Source: Anastatus disparis (lineage: Eukaryota; Arthropoda; Insecta; Hymenoptera; Eupelmidae). From it: a DNA stretch of 64,000 nucleotides. Shown here in pieces: positions 44,681-57,685 of the stretch; within the stretch, counting starts at the first letter, position 1, and each line of letters begins with the position of its first letter. The translations under genes were made by a program, and so were the position numbers. The notes under the pieces are model-generated. The model was not told where the DNA came from. It made no database searches and was given only the letters and a program-made list of their open reading frames with translations. Where the stretch lies: the NCBI GenBank assembly GCA_017163975.1, contig JAFFSR010000364.1:1752408-1816407 (forward strand), in the 5' to 3' direction.

Positions 44681-44977
44681 TGTGGGTACACAGACGTACG
44701 TGATATGTATGTATGAGTGAATGTGCGAGTAAACGTTGCGCGCAACTAGCGGCGCGCAAGTAAGCAACGATGAAACGTAACCTATGTGTTACATGATGTA
44801 TGCGAAGAGAGTCAGAGCGTTCTTGATCACCTATAAGTTAAATAGCCTTAGCGTCTACAGGTAATAATAAAGTATATTTTATAACATTTAAGGAGTTGTT
44901 TCTCTCTGTTCGAGGACCTATCCAGCTACCTTTCCTTCTCGTAACATCGTAGCATCTACGAGGTGTAGGAGACTATA
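44681..44977 (+). mobile_element. Ty3/Gypsy 5' LTR
   Basis: Starts TGTGGGTACACAGACG, ends '...ggtgtaggagactata'. It is 297 bp long and nearly the same length as the inverted copy at 62968-63263, with ~90% identity. Flanked on the left by GTAT (44677-44680) at a defined point of a satellite monomer. Followed by 'agtgaccccgac', a leader motif I associate with insect Gypsy-group elements. Confidence 0.85.
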
Positions 44978-46433
44978 ATTAGTGACCCCGACAACCGTTC
45001 GGAGAGCTAGGACAGCGCAGCAGCCAGCAGGACGCCTGAGCAAAAGCCGTTGGCCAGCAAGGGTCCGAGCAAAGGTTGCCATCGTCTCACAGGAAATTCA
45101 TTGTAAAGGTTAGACAAATAATTACCGCGAGCGCGCTGTAAAGACTTATCTTTAAAACAATATATAATCTTTTATTTGTAAATACGTAAACGTATTAAAA
45201 GTGATTAACTTTGAAAATTACAGCAAAGTTTTTTTATATATAGACTAACATAAAGTAAATGTTCGCTGGAAAATATATACATATCTGTACTAACATAGAT
45301 ATTTGCACAGTAAGTGAGGGACTGGCTCTCTCCAGCTGCACGTGAAGAAGAATAGTAGATTTTTTTTTTATAATGTTTTTAAGGGGATTGTTGGTGTCGG
45401 TGTAGGCTCGGCACGTGGTGCAACCCATCAGATTTGTCTGTCTCGCTGTCCACGAGTCGGGGCTGTGCCGGTTGACGGCAGTCATATGCCTTGTATAGAA
45501 TTCGTTTTCTTTTCCTTTTTTTGTAAGAGATAGAGCGTGCAGACTGGGGGCAGTATAGGGAATCTCTCTCTCTCCGCCTTCCTTATGAAAAAAGAGGGGG
45601 ATTACAAAAAAAAACATAAATAAAAATCTGTGCAAGGGTATATGTACGTAAGTAAAAAATTGAAATAGCGAAAAGTACCTAATCGAAAAACAAAGTGCAA
45701 AAAAAGTGATTTGGTTGTGCGGGTGAAAATAAGCGATCAGTAGAAAGCGCGTAGAAAATTCAAGACGCGACGATTGGTTCAAAGTGCGATAGAAGTGACT
45801 GGAGGTCAAGTTTCGTGTGTGCGTGGAAATAAGAATTTCATAGATTATTACGAATAAAGTTTTAAAAGTATTATTGCTGGCATGTTATGGACCGATGTAC
45901 GACGTGGAGAGTTACATTCTAACCATTACATTTGTGTATCTCCTAGGTGTTCTCGAGAGGTCATGCGGAGGTCATGCATGCCGGTAAAACGCGAGAAGTA
46001 AATATAACGGATATTGTATTGCCCGCGCGCACGGGACAAATTAACGACAGTTTTGAAATTGTAACATAAATTATTTGTTATTGTATTTCGCGTAGGTCTT
46101 TTACACCAATCGCAGTCGACCTTGGGTGATAATTCTAAATAATTGTTTATTTATTTATTTAAACGTATATTAGCGTGTTATTCAACTGTCGTATATTATT
46201 TAATTGTTATTTATTTAAATGTTTGTATTATTGTGAGTATTTATTTAACTGTCCGCGTAAACTATTTTTTTGTACATTTTAGCGTCTTATCGATTTGTTT
46301 ATTTATTTATTTATTTTGTTTTGTATATAATTTATTTAATCTATTTAACGTAAGACTGATTAATATCGATTAGGGTCGGTTAAAAATTTATAGCGAGGAT
46401 TATTTTGTATTACATAGAACCTCGAATCACAAA
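44978..46433 (+). other. Gypsy untranslated leader
   Basis: 1.46 kb between the LTR and the gag start. GC-richer than the satellite, no gene on the plus strand. A 191-codon minus-strand frame at 45234-45809 is considered chance. Confidence 0.6.
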
Positions 46434-47576
46434 ATGGCTACCGCGAATAAGCCAAAGAATGATATATTGAATGGCGGAGCTGACGACGCCTTAGATAACG
46501 TATATAGTAGCACATCGATGGATAGAGAACGTGACGCGTTTAGGAATCAAATAGATATTAATAGAGCTCTTGCGGATCAAGAGACAATGGACAATAGTAG
46601 CATATTAGGAGCAAGCGGTACAAGAAAAGTAGAAGAATATTATAAAAAACAGCTATTAGAAATGAAAAGGGACTATGAAGTTAACTTAGGATTTTTAATA
46701 AAGAGAATAGAGATGCTCGAATTAGACCGAAATAAACTGGGAGAAAAGTTAGAAGCACATGATGCGAATAATGAGCAAATACCGGCACACGTAGATAAAG
46801 ACAATATGAACGACGCGCAAAATAATTTTAGGTTAGGTGAGCAACACCGTAACATAGTAGTACCCAGTAACCTTATGCAAACCCGCCAAATTAATTTTCC
46901 CTTCTGGAAACATAACCCGGAAACGAGGTTTGATCTATTCGGAACCCAGGCTAAAATGCAAAACGTTACGGACGAAAGTGTGGCGTTCGTATTACTTATA
47001 AATAACTTAGATAATGACGTAATTCGTCAAACATCGAGTTTAGTAAAAACATTAAAGCCGAGAAATAGATATAGTGGGTTGAGGAAATACCTAATAGAGA
47101 CCTATGGACAGTCGCAAGAAGAAAGATTTAATAAATTATTTAGAAAATGTCGGGCGCATGGAGAAAAACCGTCGGGATATTTAAGAGAAATACTCGACGT
47201 AGCAGACGGTAAAATAGAGCGCGAGGTTATCTTAAGGGTATGGAAATACAACCTTCCACCGGGTATTAAATCGCACTTGGTGAGAGAAATTAATTTAAAA
47301 AACGAAGGAACCGTGGTAAAAAACGCAGATGAGGTATACAAAAATAAATGCGAAGAACAAGTCGGTAAAATGGTTAGCATAGTAAGTCACGATGAGAAAG
47401 AAAACGATAGAACGTACACAGATAATGTAGGTATTGAAGCGCATATTGAAGCAGCTATCAAAAAGACGCTTAGTAAAGTAAAAAACGAGTTTAGATATAG
47501 AGGATGCTCGCGAACCAACAATCGAAATAACAGTAAACGCTATTGTGTCTACCATGCGAAGTACGGAAAAAACGCG
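46434..47576 (+). CDS. Gypsy-type Gag, C-terminally truncated
   Basis: Open from ATG 46434, ~380 codons. Residues ~60-110 form a Lys/Glu/Leu-rich coiled-coil-like part. Residues ~155-300 form the retrotransposon capsid domain: INFPFWKHNPETRFDLFGTQ, ESVAFVLLINNLDNDVIRQ, YSGLRKYLIETYGQSQEERF, KPSGYLREILDVA and VWKYNLPPGIKSHLV, all typical of Ty3/Gypsy Gag (UBN2-like/capsid fold). The end RYCVYHAKYGKNA is the start of the usual C-terminal 'YCxYHxrFGxkAxxC' box, cut off just before its last cysteine. The next bases are satellite and the stop codon is at the junction. No protease, RT or integrase follows. The frame itself is undamaged. Confidence 0.85.
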
Positions 47577-49579
47577 TAGCTACCATTACGGACATTAGAG
47601 CGAGCACTTGCTGGGACATTAAAATTGTTTATTCCAGAATCTCCAGGGTACATCGTGAAATATCACAATGATAAGAAAGAGCAACTTTAAAATGTTTTTT
47701 TAGCTTTACATTCATCGTGGGAATTTCTCAAAATCACATAATTAGCACTCATACCAATCGAATTTATAATACAAATTAGATTATTATTATAACCACAAAA
47801 ATAATTCACTGATTTTTAAAGTAGAATATTTACGGGATATAACATATTACCGATATATCTTCATACTATTAATCATAATTTTGAATTTCTCTAGAATATT
47901 TTAAAAGTCGCCAAAACAGTGTTATGCGCAGATATACTATTACGTAGATAAGAGCGAACACTTGCTGAGAGATTCAAATTGCTTATTTTCGAATCTCGAG
48001 GGTTTATTGTGAAATACCACAATGGTAAGAAAGAGCAACTATATAATGTATTTTTTAACTTTGCATTCATCATGGGAATCATTCAAAATGACGTAATTAG
48101 CACTCATACCAATCATGTTTTATAACACAAATAAGATCATTATTATAACCACAAAAATAATTCACTAAAATTTATAGTAGAAGACTTAAAGGGATATAAC
48201 ATATTACCGATATATCTTTATATTATTGATCATAATTTTCAATTTCTCCGAAATAATTTAAAAGTCGCCAAAACCGTGTTATGCGCAGATATACCATTAC
48301 GTAAATGACAGCGAACACTTGCTGGGAGATTAAAATTGCTAATTTCCGAATCTCGAGGGTTTATTGTAAGATATCACAATGATAAGAAAGAGCAACTTCA
48401 TAATGTATTTTTTAGTTGTGCATTCATCGTGAGAATTTCTCAAAATGACGTAATTAGCACTTATACCAATCATGTTTTATAATACAAATCAGATCATTAT
48501 CACAACCGCAAAAATAATTCACTGAATTTTATAATAGGAGACTTTAAAGGATAGAACATATTACCAATATATCTTCATACTATTAAACATAATTTTGAAT
48601 TTCTCCGAAATATCTTAAAAGTCGCCGAAACCGTGGTTGGCGCAGATATACCATTACGTAGATAAAAGCGAACACTTGCTGGGAGATTAAAATTGCTTAT
48701 TTCCGAATCTTAAGGGTTAATTGTAAAATATCACAATGATAAGAAAGAGCAACGTTAATATTTTTCTTTTAGCTTTACATTCATCGAGGGAAATTCTCAA
48801 AATGACGTAATTAGCACACATACCAATCATGTTTTATAATACAAATAAGATCATTATTATAACAACAAAAATAATTAACTAATTTTTAAAGTAGAATATT
48901 TACGAGATATAACATATTACCGATATATCTTCATACTATTAATCATAATTTTGAATTTCTCCGAAATATTATAAAAGTCGCTAAAACCGTGTTAAGCGCA
49001 TATATACCATTACGTACATTAGAGCGAGCATTTGCTGGGAGATTTAAACTTTTTATTTAGAATCGCGGGGGTTTCTCGTGAAATGTCACAATGATAAGGA
49101 AGAACAACTTTATAATGTATTTTTTAACTTTGCATTCATTGTGGGAATTTCTCAAAATGACGTAATTAGCACTCATACCAATCATATTTTATAATACAAA
49201 TAAGATCATTATGATAATCACAAAAATAATTTACTAATTTTGAAAGTAGAATATTTACGGGATATAACATATTACCGATGTATCTTCATACTATTAAACA
49301 TAATTTTGTATTTCTCCGAAATATTTTAAAAGTCGCTAAAACCGTGTTAGGCGCAGATATACCATTACGTAGATGAGAGCGAGCATTTGCTGCGAGATTA
49401 AAATTGTTTCTTTAAGAATCTCGAGGGTTTATCGTAAAATAACACAATGATAAGAAAGAGCAACTCTAAAATGTCTTTTGAGCTTTACATTCATCATTGG
49501 AATTTCTCAAAATTACGTAATTAGCACTTATACCATTCATGTCTTATAATGCAAATAAGATCATTATTATAACCTCAAA
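47577..49579 (+). repeat. ~360-bp satellite, block B part 1
   Basis: About 5.5 monomers, inverted relative to block A: 'gtcgccaaaaccgtgttaggcgcagatataccattacgtaga', 'gagcgagcacttgctgggagatt', 'caaaatgacgtaattagcactcataccaatcatg'. The first monomer begins abruptly at the Gag junction, in the middle of the unit (taccattacg). Confidence 0.95.
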
Positions 49580-52535
49580 AATTTTTTTTTTTTTTCGAGC
49601 AAAGCATTTGTATTTTTCAGCACTAATACCTACTGAAAATTACAACTTCTTTGTTGAAATCATCACTGACGCGGTTGATAAGCATACTCCTAAGAAGAAA
49701 ACAGTCAGTAGGTAAAAGTATAGAAATCCTGTACCTTGATGGGACAAGGACTGTAATCTTATCATGAAACAACGCCAAATTGCATACAAAAATTGGGATC
49801 TTACTAGTAAAATTGAAGATTTTATTGAATACAAAAGAATTTGCGCTGTAGCTAAAAGAATGTTTAAACAAAAAAAGAAAGACTGCTTTCGCTATTTTGC
49901 CGAAACTCTTAACTTAAACGATGACTTACGTTATACCTGGAACAAAACTAAGATCTTGAAAAATAAATGGACCAAGATTAAACATCAGAGTTGCACGGAG
50001 TATATAGAAAGCAGGCTAAAAATTGAAAAAACTTTGAATGGACTTTGCCCAGATTGGGTACTCACTGACCCAGATAAATTATCTGCCCCACTAAATAACA
50101 AATTTTTTAATGATCCTTATAGCTACACTGAATTTAATATGGCCCTGAACACCTGGGGAAATAAATCGGCTTCCGGCATGGATGGCATCAATTACGAGAT
50201 ACTGCACAATATCCCTATTAAGTATCACTTATTATTATTGGATATATATAATGAGTTATACTTGTACAACGTACATTCAAATAATTGGAATAAAAATTAT
50301 ATCCATTTTGTTGATAAGCCTAATGGCAGGGGACTGAGACCTCTGGCTTCGACATCATGCCTTTGCAAAATATTTGAATTAATGGTTTCCTACAGATTAT
50401 GTTGGTGGGTTGAGAGCGGTGGTTTTCTGCCGGATAGTCAAACTGGCTTTCGTAAGGGTCTGTCATGTTCGGACGGCCTTACCTCACTTAAGTTAGATAT
50501 CGAGGATGCACTAGATAGCAGTGAACAGGCACTTGCCGTTTTTCTTGACGTTAACAACGCGTTTAATGATGTTCAATGTGATATCCTTCTTCATAAGCTT
50601 GCCGCAGTAGGATGTACTAGCAAAATCTTAGAATTAATAAAAACTATTACTTATCACAGACTCATATGTACTGAGATAAACCAGGAGTAGCCTCGTTTTT
50701 GTTATAAAGGACTTCCACAGGGTGGCGTACTAAGCCCGATCTTGAATTTGATATATGTTGCAGATATTAGTAATAATCTTCTCAATGATACGAACATCTT
50801 ACAATTCGCAGACGATATCGTTATGTACACGAGAACACTCAACCCAGAAAGTGCGAAATTAACGATGGAAATCGGCATTGAACAAATTTCTAACAAGTTG
50901 ATAGACATTGGCCTTGAAGTTTCACCGGATAAGACCAATTTAATAACGAAGGAATCGATCCTGGCGAGACACACATTATAATACGCAACGAAACTGTTAT
51001 ATCCAAGCATGCTGTAAAATTCCTTTGTATTTACTTCGATCACCAACTTACTTACGATAGGCATATTGGTCATGTGTTGCAGAGGGCTAACAGCACGCTG
51101 AATGTAGTCAGATTCTTGAGAGGAGTGCGCTGGAGCGCACACCCTTTGACTCTTATTACCTTCTATAAAAGCTTTGTCAGGTCCATAATCGATTATGGTA
51201 GCTTTATTTATCTCCCAAAGCAAAAATCAAAATGCTTAAAGTTGGAAATAGTACAATTTTCAGCTATCAGAATGGCATTGGGTGCAATCCTTATAAGCAC
51301 TCCCACCAACATACTTCTGGATGAAGCTAAATTAATCACTATTTACTACAGAGCGAAAATTTTATGCAGCAGCTTTCTACTCAAAACTCTGAGCAACAAG
51401 AAGACAGTTGCACATAAAACAATAATGAAATATGTACCAAGCATCATTAACGACCGCAGAAAAAGATTCAACATACTTAAATAATGTGTTAAAAGTGTTA
51501 TAGGTATCCAGCACCTCATTCGTACGAGCGTACTACCAAGCATTTATAATTATGATTACCAAGTTACTAAAGCGCTACCTCATGCAAACTTTGAAAATGG
51601 AAAAATTTTAATGAACAGCACAACTCCCAATGTACTATTCAATGAAATGTTTAAAGATAACGCAATCAAGATATATACAGATGTCAGTAAAAGTAATGGA
51701 AGCCCTTCTGTGGGTAGCGCTTGCATATGCCCCGAACTTATGATTACAAAAACGAACAGCGTAAATAATAAAGCCAGTATCTTCACTGCTGAATCTCTAG
51801 CACTTTCAGATGCGATGGACATAGCGCTGCAGAACAATAATCGCAATATAAATATTTTCACGGACTCGCTAAGCTTAGTGCAAGCTATTAATTATGCGAG
51901 AAATGATGTTAACATCAGCTATCTCACCTTTGAGATTAGAGAAAAAATCTTGAGTTCTATAAAAAAAATAGTTATAACACTAAACTAATCATTCATTGGA
52001 TACTATCGCATAGAGGGATAACGGGGAATGAAAAAGCCGATGAATTAGCTAAAATTGCAACAAACCAGCAGCCTTCGTAGACAAAGGTTCCCTATACCGA
52101 ATGTAGAACTTTCTTTAGGAAATTAGCAATTAAAGATAGTTTTAATTTAATAAAAAATAAAGAAATGCATAAAGGCCAAGTATATTTTGAAATGTATTTT
52201 AAAAATTCTATGAGTCCATGGTTTAAAGGCCTAAGCTTAAGCAGAGATTTTATAGTTACACTACGTAGATGCCGAAGTAATCACCTGAACCTGAACTATT
52301 GTTGTATTGTTTTCAAGTTTATGAGAAAATGCTACATAAAGGTATAATGTATACTATATAGGTTTAATGTATATTCTGTAGATAGATGTAATATATGTTT
52401 ATATATAATGTACCGCGACTCAAATGTAAATTACTACGACTTATATGTATTTTTTTTTCTATTTTGATAGCGATATAACCTTCGATTGAAGAGCTAAAAA
52501 AGCTTAAACAAAAAAAAAAATAAAAAAAAAAACCA
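49580..52535 (+). mobile_element. Non-LTR retrotransposon 1 (RNase-H-bearing, I-like group), 5'-truncated
   Basis: Inserted in a satellite monomer. AACCTCAAAAAT (49568-49579) on the left and AACCACAAAAATA just after the poly(A) (52535 onward) form the target duplication, which is also the satellite sequence at that point. The 3' end is A-rich (52499-52535). The 5' part lacks ORF1 and most of the endonuclease. Confidence 0.85.
49680..52360 (+). pseudogene. Non-LTR ORF2 remnant: RT plus RNase H
   Basis: The longest frame, 49764-50690, covers the pre-RT linker and RT motifs: NKSASGMDGINYEILHNIP, KPNGRGLRPLASTSC, GFLPDSQTGFRKGLSCSD, then AVFLDVNNAFNDV (first catalytic Asp). A TAG at 50688 is read through in the same frame by CYKGLPQGGVLSPILN and the FADDIVMYTR box at ~50805. 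After frameshifts (~50981-51070) thumb-like sequence follows (RFLRGVRWSAHP). 51611-51988 gives RNase H: IKIYTDVSKSNGSPSVGSA, FTAESLALSDAM, INIFTDSLSLVQA; and ~51990-52080 gives WILSHRGITGNEKADELAK. It encodes the enzymes of target-primed reverse transcription but is dead. Confidence 0.9.
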
Positions 52536-52573
52536 CAAAAATAATTCACTAAATTTTATAGTAGAAGATTAAA
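52536..52573 (+). repeat. Satellite scrap between two retrotransposons
   Basis: 38 bp of monomer ('ccacaaaaataattcactaaattttatagtagaag') that continues in phase from 49579 and into 57686. Both elements thus landed within one monomer. Confidence 0.9.
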
Positions 52574-52740
52574 GGCAGTTCAACGTCGACTCTCGTTGAG
52601 TACAGACGTGTTTGTTTACCGCTTTGTTACGGGTCGCGTGTAAACATTAAATATTTGACTATAAAGTTTGCGATCAAGCATACAGTGTTATACTTTAGTG
52701 GTTCTTTAAAGTGCTGGTGGGCGGTGGCAGCAGCCGAAAA

Positions 52741-54640
52741 TGGCTCCTCCTGGAGGAGACCATTCTGCAGGCCAAGCGTCGGGTCAGAATGCTCCTAGTC
52801 AAAAAAAAGTTATTCTACAGTAACAGTCATGGAAAATTTTCCCAAAAATGAGCAAGCAGTTGTACTTGACTCATTGGAAAATTGTACCTTAGATGACTAC
52901 ATTTTGCAAATTCTAAAACTTGTTAAACCTGAAGACATATTCGCTATTTCAAGAATTTCGAATAATAGGCTCTGTGTTTACTTTAATACGAAAAAAATAT
53001 CTGATTGATGAACGTAAAAGTATACTTATCGACAACAAAGTGCTATATTTTAGACCATTGATTGCACGTTTTAAGCGCATCATACTACCTAATGTAAGGT
53101 CTTCGATTCCTCACGAAATCATCGAAAAAGCCCTGACTGACCTTCATATTAAAATTGAATCTAAAGTTACTTCTATGAGAGCTGGAGTCTCAGTTCCAGG
53201 ATGCGCGCATATCATTAGTTTCCGCCGGCAAGTTTTAATATACCCTGACTGTGCATTATTACTGCCTGACTCTATAGTGGTTAATTATGAAGGCTCTTTA
53301 TTCAGAATATTTATCTCTACAGATACGATGAAGTGCTTTGTATGTAAGGAGACAGGGCATGTAGCAAAGCAATGACCAATAAATATAGCTAGTCAACCAG
53401 GAGAAAATATTACAGCTAAGAATGACGACTCGTATACACAGAACTTCCCCGAATTACCACGAGTAAACAATGAAGCTCAATCTAAGGAATGTGTGATTAA
53501 TTCAGTACAAGAAAATATACCTGAGCCTACTACGAATGATGAGGGCAAGCACACCAATACTGATTCTATCTTGGAAATAAACAAACAACAAGCTATAAAT
53601 ATAATAAATTCTAATCAAGTAAATATAATCGATATTACCGCTGATTCACGCTTTAAACGGCCTCTCTCCACATCGTCGTCTGCTGTTTCCACAATTTTTG
53701 CAATAAATACATCTGAGCCCATTGGAAAATATAATTCGGAATTGAAAAAGAAAAAAAGCAGAAACAGGAAAAAGTGGAGGCTAGATGTCACAGATGCAGA
53801 GGTGGCCGAACAGGTTTCCCCTGCTAAAGAATATATAGATAATAACCATGAAAAACTCCCACTCAATTATAACAAATTTATCAAATTCATGCAAGATTCT
53901 TATGGTCATACTGACATTCCGGGTCTTGCAGCACAGTATACTAATGACATCGCGGCATTGATGTATATGCTTAAGAGGAGGTCGGAACCATTTGCCACTA
54001 GGAGGCGCTGCAGTCAGGTGAAAGAAAAATATAAAATATTTTTTATACAGCTATTTACAATTTTTTGAGACAATAATATTCTTTTAATGTTGTCATTTCC
54101 TTTAGCCATATGTATGTAGAATAATTATTAATGCTAATCTTGCTTGAAAATTCTAAAATATTGTTATAAAGCGAAAAATGCGACGCAAGGTAGAGTTCAT
54201 GTAAACACTGGTATACATCATTCTTTAGTATTACTTTCTCTGTCGCACTAATGGAAGGTGCACAGGTGTTTGCATCGGCTCTACCCCACGCCGTATTTTT
54301 CGCTTCATAACAATATATAAGACTTTTCAGACAAGATTAGCATTTTTAATTATTCTACATACATATGGCTAGAGGAAATGAATACATTAAAAAAATATTA
54401 TTGTCTTAAAAACTTGTAAATAGCTGTATGACAAATTTTTTATATTTTTTTTTCACCTGACCGCAGCGCCACCCTAAGCCTAGCGGCAAATAGACCTAAC
54501 CTCCTCTTAACGAGGTTGTTGTATATATTGTAGACCGGAATCTAAAGAGTCGTATACTTAGAATTATCAAGCGCTTGCAAACTAAAGAAGCTACCGACTT
54601 TCAATTTGATGATACTAGTTCACAAGAGGACGAGGCCTAG
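52741..54640 (+). pseudogene. Non-LTR ORF1 (Gag-like, zinc knuckle), interrupted by a MITE
   Basis: Start MAPPGGDHSAGQASG at 52741. An early stop/frameshift at ~52820 is followed by an open part at 52920-53375: FRPLIARFKRIILPNVRSS, SMRAGVSVPGCAHIISFRR, and a CCHC knuckle CFVCKETGHVAKQ in which the last Cys is a TGA. 53493-53970 is low complexity and basic (KKKKSRNRKKWRLDV), then FMQDSYGHTDIPGLAAQYTND. At TTAA 53971 a MITE is inserted. Past it (54511) the same frame continues with EVVVYIVDRNLKSRIL and ends FDDTSSQEDEA at 54638-54640. The product is an RNA-binding nucleic-acid chaperone in this group. Confidence 0.8.
53975..54506. mobile_element. 532-bp fold-back MITE with TTAA target duplication
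   Basis: TTAA at 53971-53974 and 54507-54510. Ends GAGGAGGTCGG and (inward) GAGGAGGTTAG. The arms extend ~205 bp with ~85-90% identity (shared 'ggcgctgc.gtcaggtgaaa', 'catacagctatttacaa', 'ccatatgtatgtagaataatt', 'gaagcgaaaaat') around a ~110-bp centre. Removing it with one TTAA exactly restores ORF1. Same target type as 12494-12874 and 524-3251, but different ends. Confidence 0.9.
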
Positions 54641-54665
54641 ATAATTTCATAATTCAAGCATAATT

Positions 54666-57541
54666 ATGTGTGAACAATATAAAGATTTGAAAATAATGTT
54701 TTGGAATGCGCGCAGTGTCATTCCAAAACTCAACGAACTTTCAGAGATTCTATCACTTTTGGATATATTTGCATGTGTCAAAACCTGGCTTACGTCCAAG
54801 CAGAACATAAACATACCTGGCTTCGTCACCTACAGAAAAGACAGGGATAATGGAAAAGGAGGGGGTCTACTGCTGCTCATACGAAGAAATCTTGCGTTCA
54901 CCAACTTAGAAACTGTCAAGTCTAGTCATGAGAGCATTAAAGTATGCGGTATTACTCTCACTAATATCAACCCGACATTAGACTTAATTATTTGCTATAG
55001 AGCGCTTGGACATGATCTCTCGCAGAGCTCATGGAATTAATTATTACTAAATATGGTTAACAGCAAATCCTGTATTATGATTGGTGATTTTAATGCCCAT
55101 AACATTATGTGGAATTGCGTACACACAGACACTAATGGTGATAGACTTGAAACATCTATACATGATTATAATATATTCTTACGCAATTGCGATACGTTAA
55201 AAATAACACAGCAACATACTGAAAGCAATTTACAACATACAGAAATACACAACACTCTTAATAAACTAAACCCTCCGTGGGTGGAAACTGATCCCAATCA
55301 GGTGCCTATCTGTAAGGATAACCAATTTTTAGGCAAGATGTTCTCTTTCCATGAATTTAATGTAGCTCTTAATGAAAAAAGAGATAATTCTGCATGTGGC
55401 ATGGATGGTGTTGACTTTGAGATCATCAAAAAAATGCCCATAAAATATAGATTGTTACTACTTGACATCTACAACCTCATGTATACCTACAATGACTTCC
55501 CACATGATTGGAAGAACTCTTTTATTCATTTTGTTTCTAAACCTGAGGGGAAAGGACTGAGACCAATTGCATTAACATCGTGTTACAGCAGGCTGTTTGA
55601 AACATTAGTTAAAAATAGATTACAATGGTGGGCTGAAACAAATGGTATACTCCCGGACAGTCAAAATGGTTTCCGGAAGGGAAGATCATGCACTGATAAT
55701 GTTAGTAATCTGACTTTAACCGTTGATGAAGCTTTCATTGAAAAAAAACATGTTTTGGCTGCATTTTTTGATGTACAGGGAGCATTTGATAATGTTAATA
55801 TAAATATTCTCTTAGGAATCCTTGCTGAATTAGGCTGTCCTGAAGTACTCATACGATTTATTCATTTTATTATGCATCAACGATACATTTTCACCAACAA
55901 AACTGATCTTGTTCCACATTATGTATATAAAGGTGTCCCCCAGGGTGGTGTTCTTAGTCCTCTGTCGCATATTTTGTATGTATCCAGAATACACATTAAC
56001 CTACAGAAGTCAATACACATTTCTCAATTTGCAGATGATATTGCCTTATATACTAAATGCAAATTAATCAAAAGAGAAAGAAAAATTCTCAATAACGCCA
56101 TTAGCAAAATTTGTAATAATCTTTTTCTTCTTGGACTGCTTATTGCCGCGCATAAAACCAAGTTTCTTTACTTTAACAAAAAGAATATTATTCCTGGCTC
56201 TACTAGTATTAGTATAGGTGACTGTCAAATACCTTCTAGTAGAACGGTCCGCTTTCTGGGTGTTATCTTTGATTACCGCCTTTCGTTTGCTGCACATCTG
56301 AAACAAGTCTTTCTCAAATGTTCTAGACCAATTAACATTATAAAATTTCTACGTGGCACATGGTGTGGGTCTGACCCTAACACTTTGTTTACATTGTACA
56401 AAACTACATTAGATCCATTATTGACTACTGTGGTTTTATTACCTATCCTAACGGTTCAACACTTCAATACAAAATTAAAAAATTACAATATGCTGCCATT
56501 AGGATTGCTCTGAGGCTAAGGAGAAGTACGCCGACTAATGTCTTACTAGGTGAATCCAAGCTCTTAATGCTCAAGAAAAGAATATCACAATTGGGCAAAA
56601 ATTATTTCTAAAAAATCTACACTAATTTAAATTCTATCAGTTGTAAAGTAACTCTTAAATACTCGAATGTTTGTAATAATAATCGTAGGGATATGCGTAG
56701 TCTTTTACATAGTGTTGCTAAACACGTTAAAACTGTCAATTCTGCTACTGACGAACAGAATCATTCTATTTTATATTGTCATAATTATGATACATTAATT
56801 ACAAGTATACCTATTGATCAAACAACAGGACAGACATGGAAGACCGCTCATAACCCTAACGAATCTCATTCCGACTTTTTAAAGCAACATAACGCTATAC
56901 CTATACACACTGATGGATCAAAGATGGCTGATGCTAACTCTGTTGCTGCCTCTTGTGTTTGTCCTTATCTAAGCATTAGGAAAACTGTATCAATTTACAA
57001 AGCTGCTTCTATTTCCACCGCAGAATGTGTAGCTCTTGGCTATGGCTATATGGCTATGGATCTGATCAATTCACATAAAAATCTCAGCTTTCTCGTTTTT
57101 TCTGATTGTTTGAATGCGTAACAGGCTCTCACTACAAGTAAATTTTGCATAAGAATCAATTCCTATATCTTTAAAATTGAAGAAAAATATAATGAGTTTT
57201 ATCATGATAACTCTAATAAATCTCAAATTAATTTCATCTGGTCACCAGCTTACATTGGAATTGCTGGGAATGAGGAGGCTGACATATTAGCCAAAACAGC
57301 CACCTTGAACACTCCTGATCCGAATTATACCATTCCTTATACTGATCTTTTTGCAAATTTTAATAAAACTGCTACTAAAAACACTATAACTGAAATCACT
57401 AACCAAGGTCTATTAATTCAAAATTTACTATCTTTGAAAGTGTATCCTCCTCTGAACATAGCGACTATTATAAGCGAACCGCAAAGCAAAGCTTGTTATT
57501 ACATAATAATGTTTTTTAAGGAAATACGTATAAATGTATAA
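54666..57541 (+). pseudogene. Non-LTR ORF2: endonuclease, RT, RNase H (broken, EN shortened)
   Basis: 54666-55040 gives the APE endonuclease start (LKIMFWNARSVIPKLNELSE, KGGGLLLLIRRNLAF). After a stop at ~55038, IGDFNAHNIMWN follows, but the C-terminal endonuclease 'SDH' part is missing. At ~55200 the frame passes into QHTES... and the RT linker, so there is an internal deletion. RT is complete in 55053-56513: SACGMDGVDFEIIKKMP, KPEGKGLRPIALTSC, LPDSQNGFRKGRSCTDN, AAFFDVQGAFDNV, YKGVPQGGVLSPL, FADDIALYTK. RNase H, 56693-57300: IPIHTDGSKMADANSVAA, STAECVALG, FSDCLNA, then WSPAYIGIAGNEEADILAK after a stop at 57119. Frame ends at 57541. Confidence 0.9.
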
Positions 57542-57685
57542 ATGCAATATCTTTCTAATGTGAAACTCTTTATATGTATATTTTTTTTGTAAACAATGTA
57601 GAATATTATTGAACAATGTACTTACTCAGCCCAAATAAACCGAATAGGTTTGAGATGGCTCTAAACAATGAAACAAAAAAAAAGA

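Larger units (their letters stand above)
52574..57685 (+). mobile_element. Non-LTR retrotransposon 2 (RNase-H-bearing, I-like group), near full length
   Basis: Starts with a GC-richer 5' UTR (ggcagttcaacgtcgac) and ends in an A-rich tail (57669-57680). A short duplication of satellite (AGAAGATTAAA left, AGAAGATTTAA right) flanks it. It has ORF1 and ORF2 in order. Its RT is clearly related to that of element 1 (same CGxDGxxxEI, GLRPxAxTSC and FRKGxSCxD blocks). ORF1 is interrupted by a MITE. Confidence 0.85.

Noticed and set aside
45234..45809. 191-codon minus-strand frame
   Set aside because: It lies antisense in the Gypsy leader, shows no recognisable motif, and its composition is hydrophobic and random-like.
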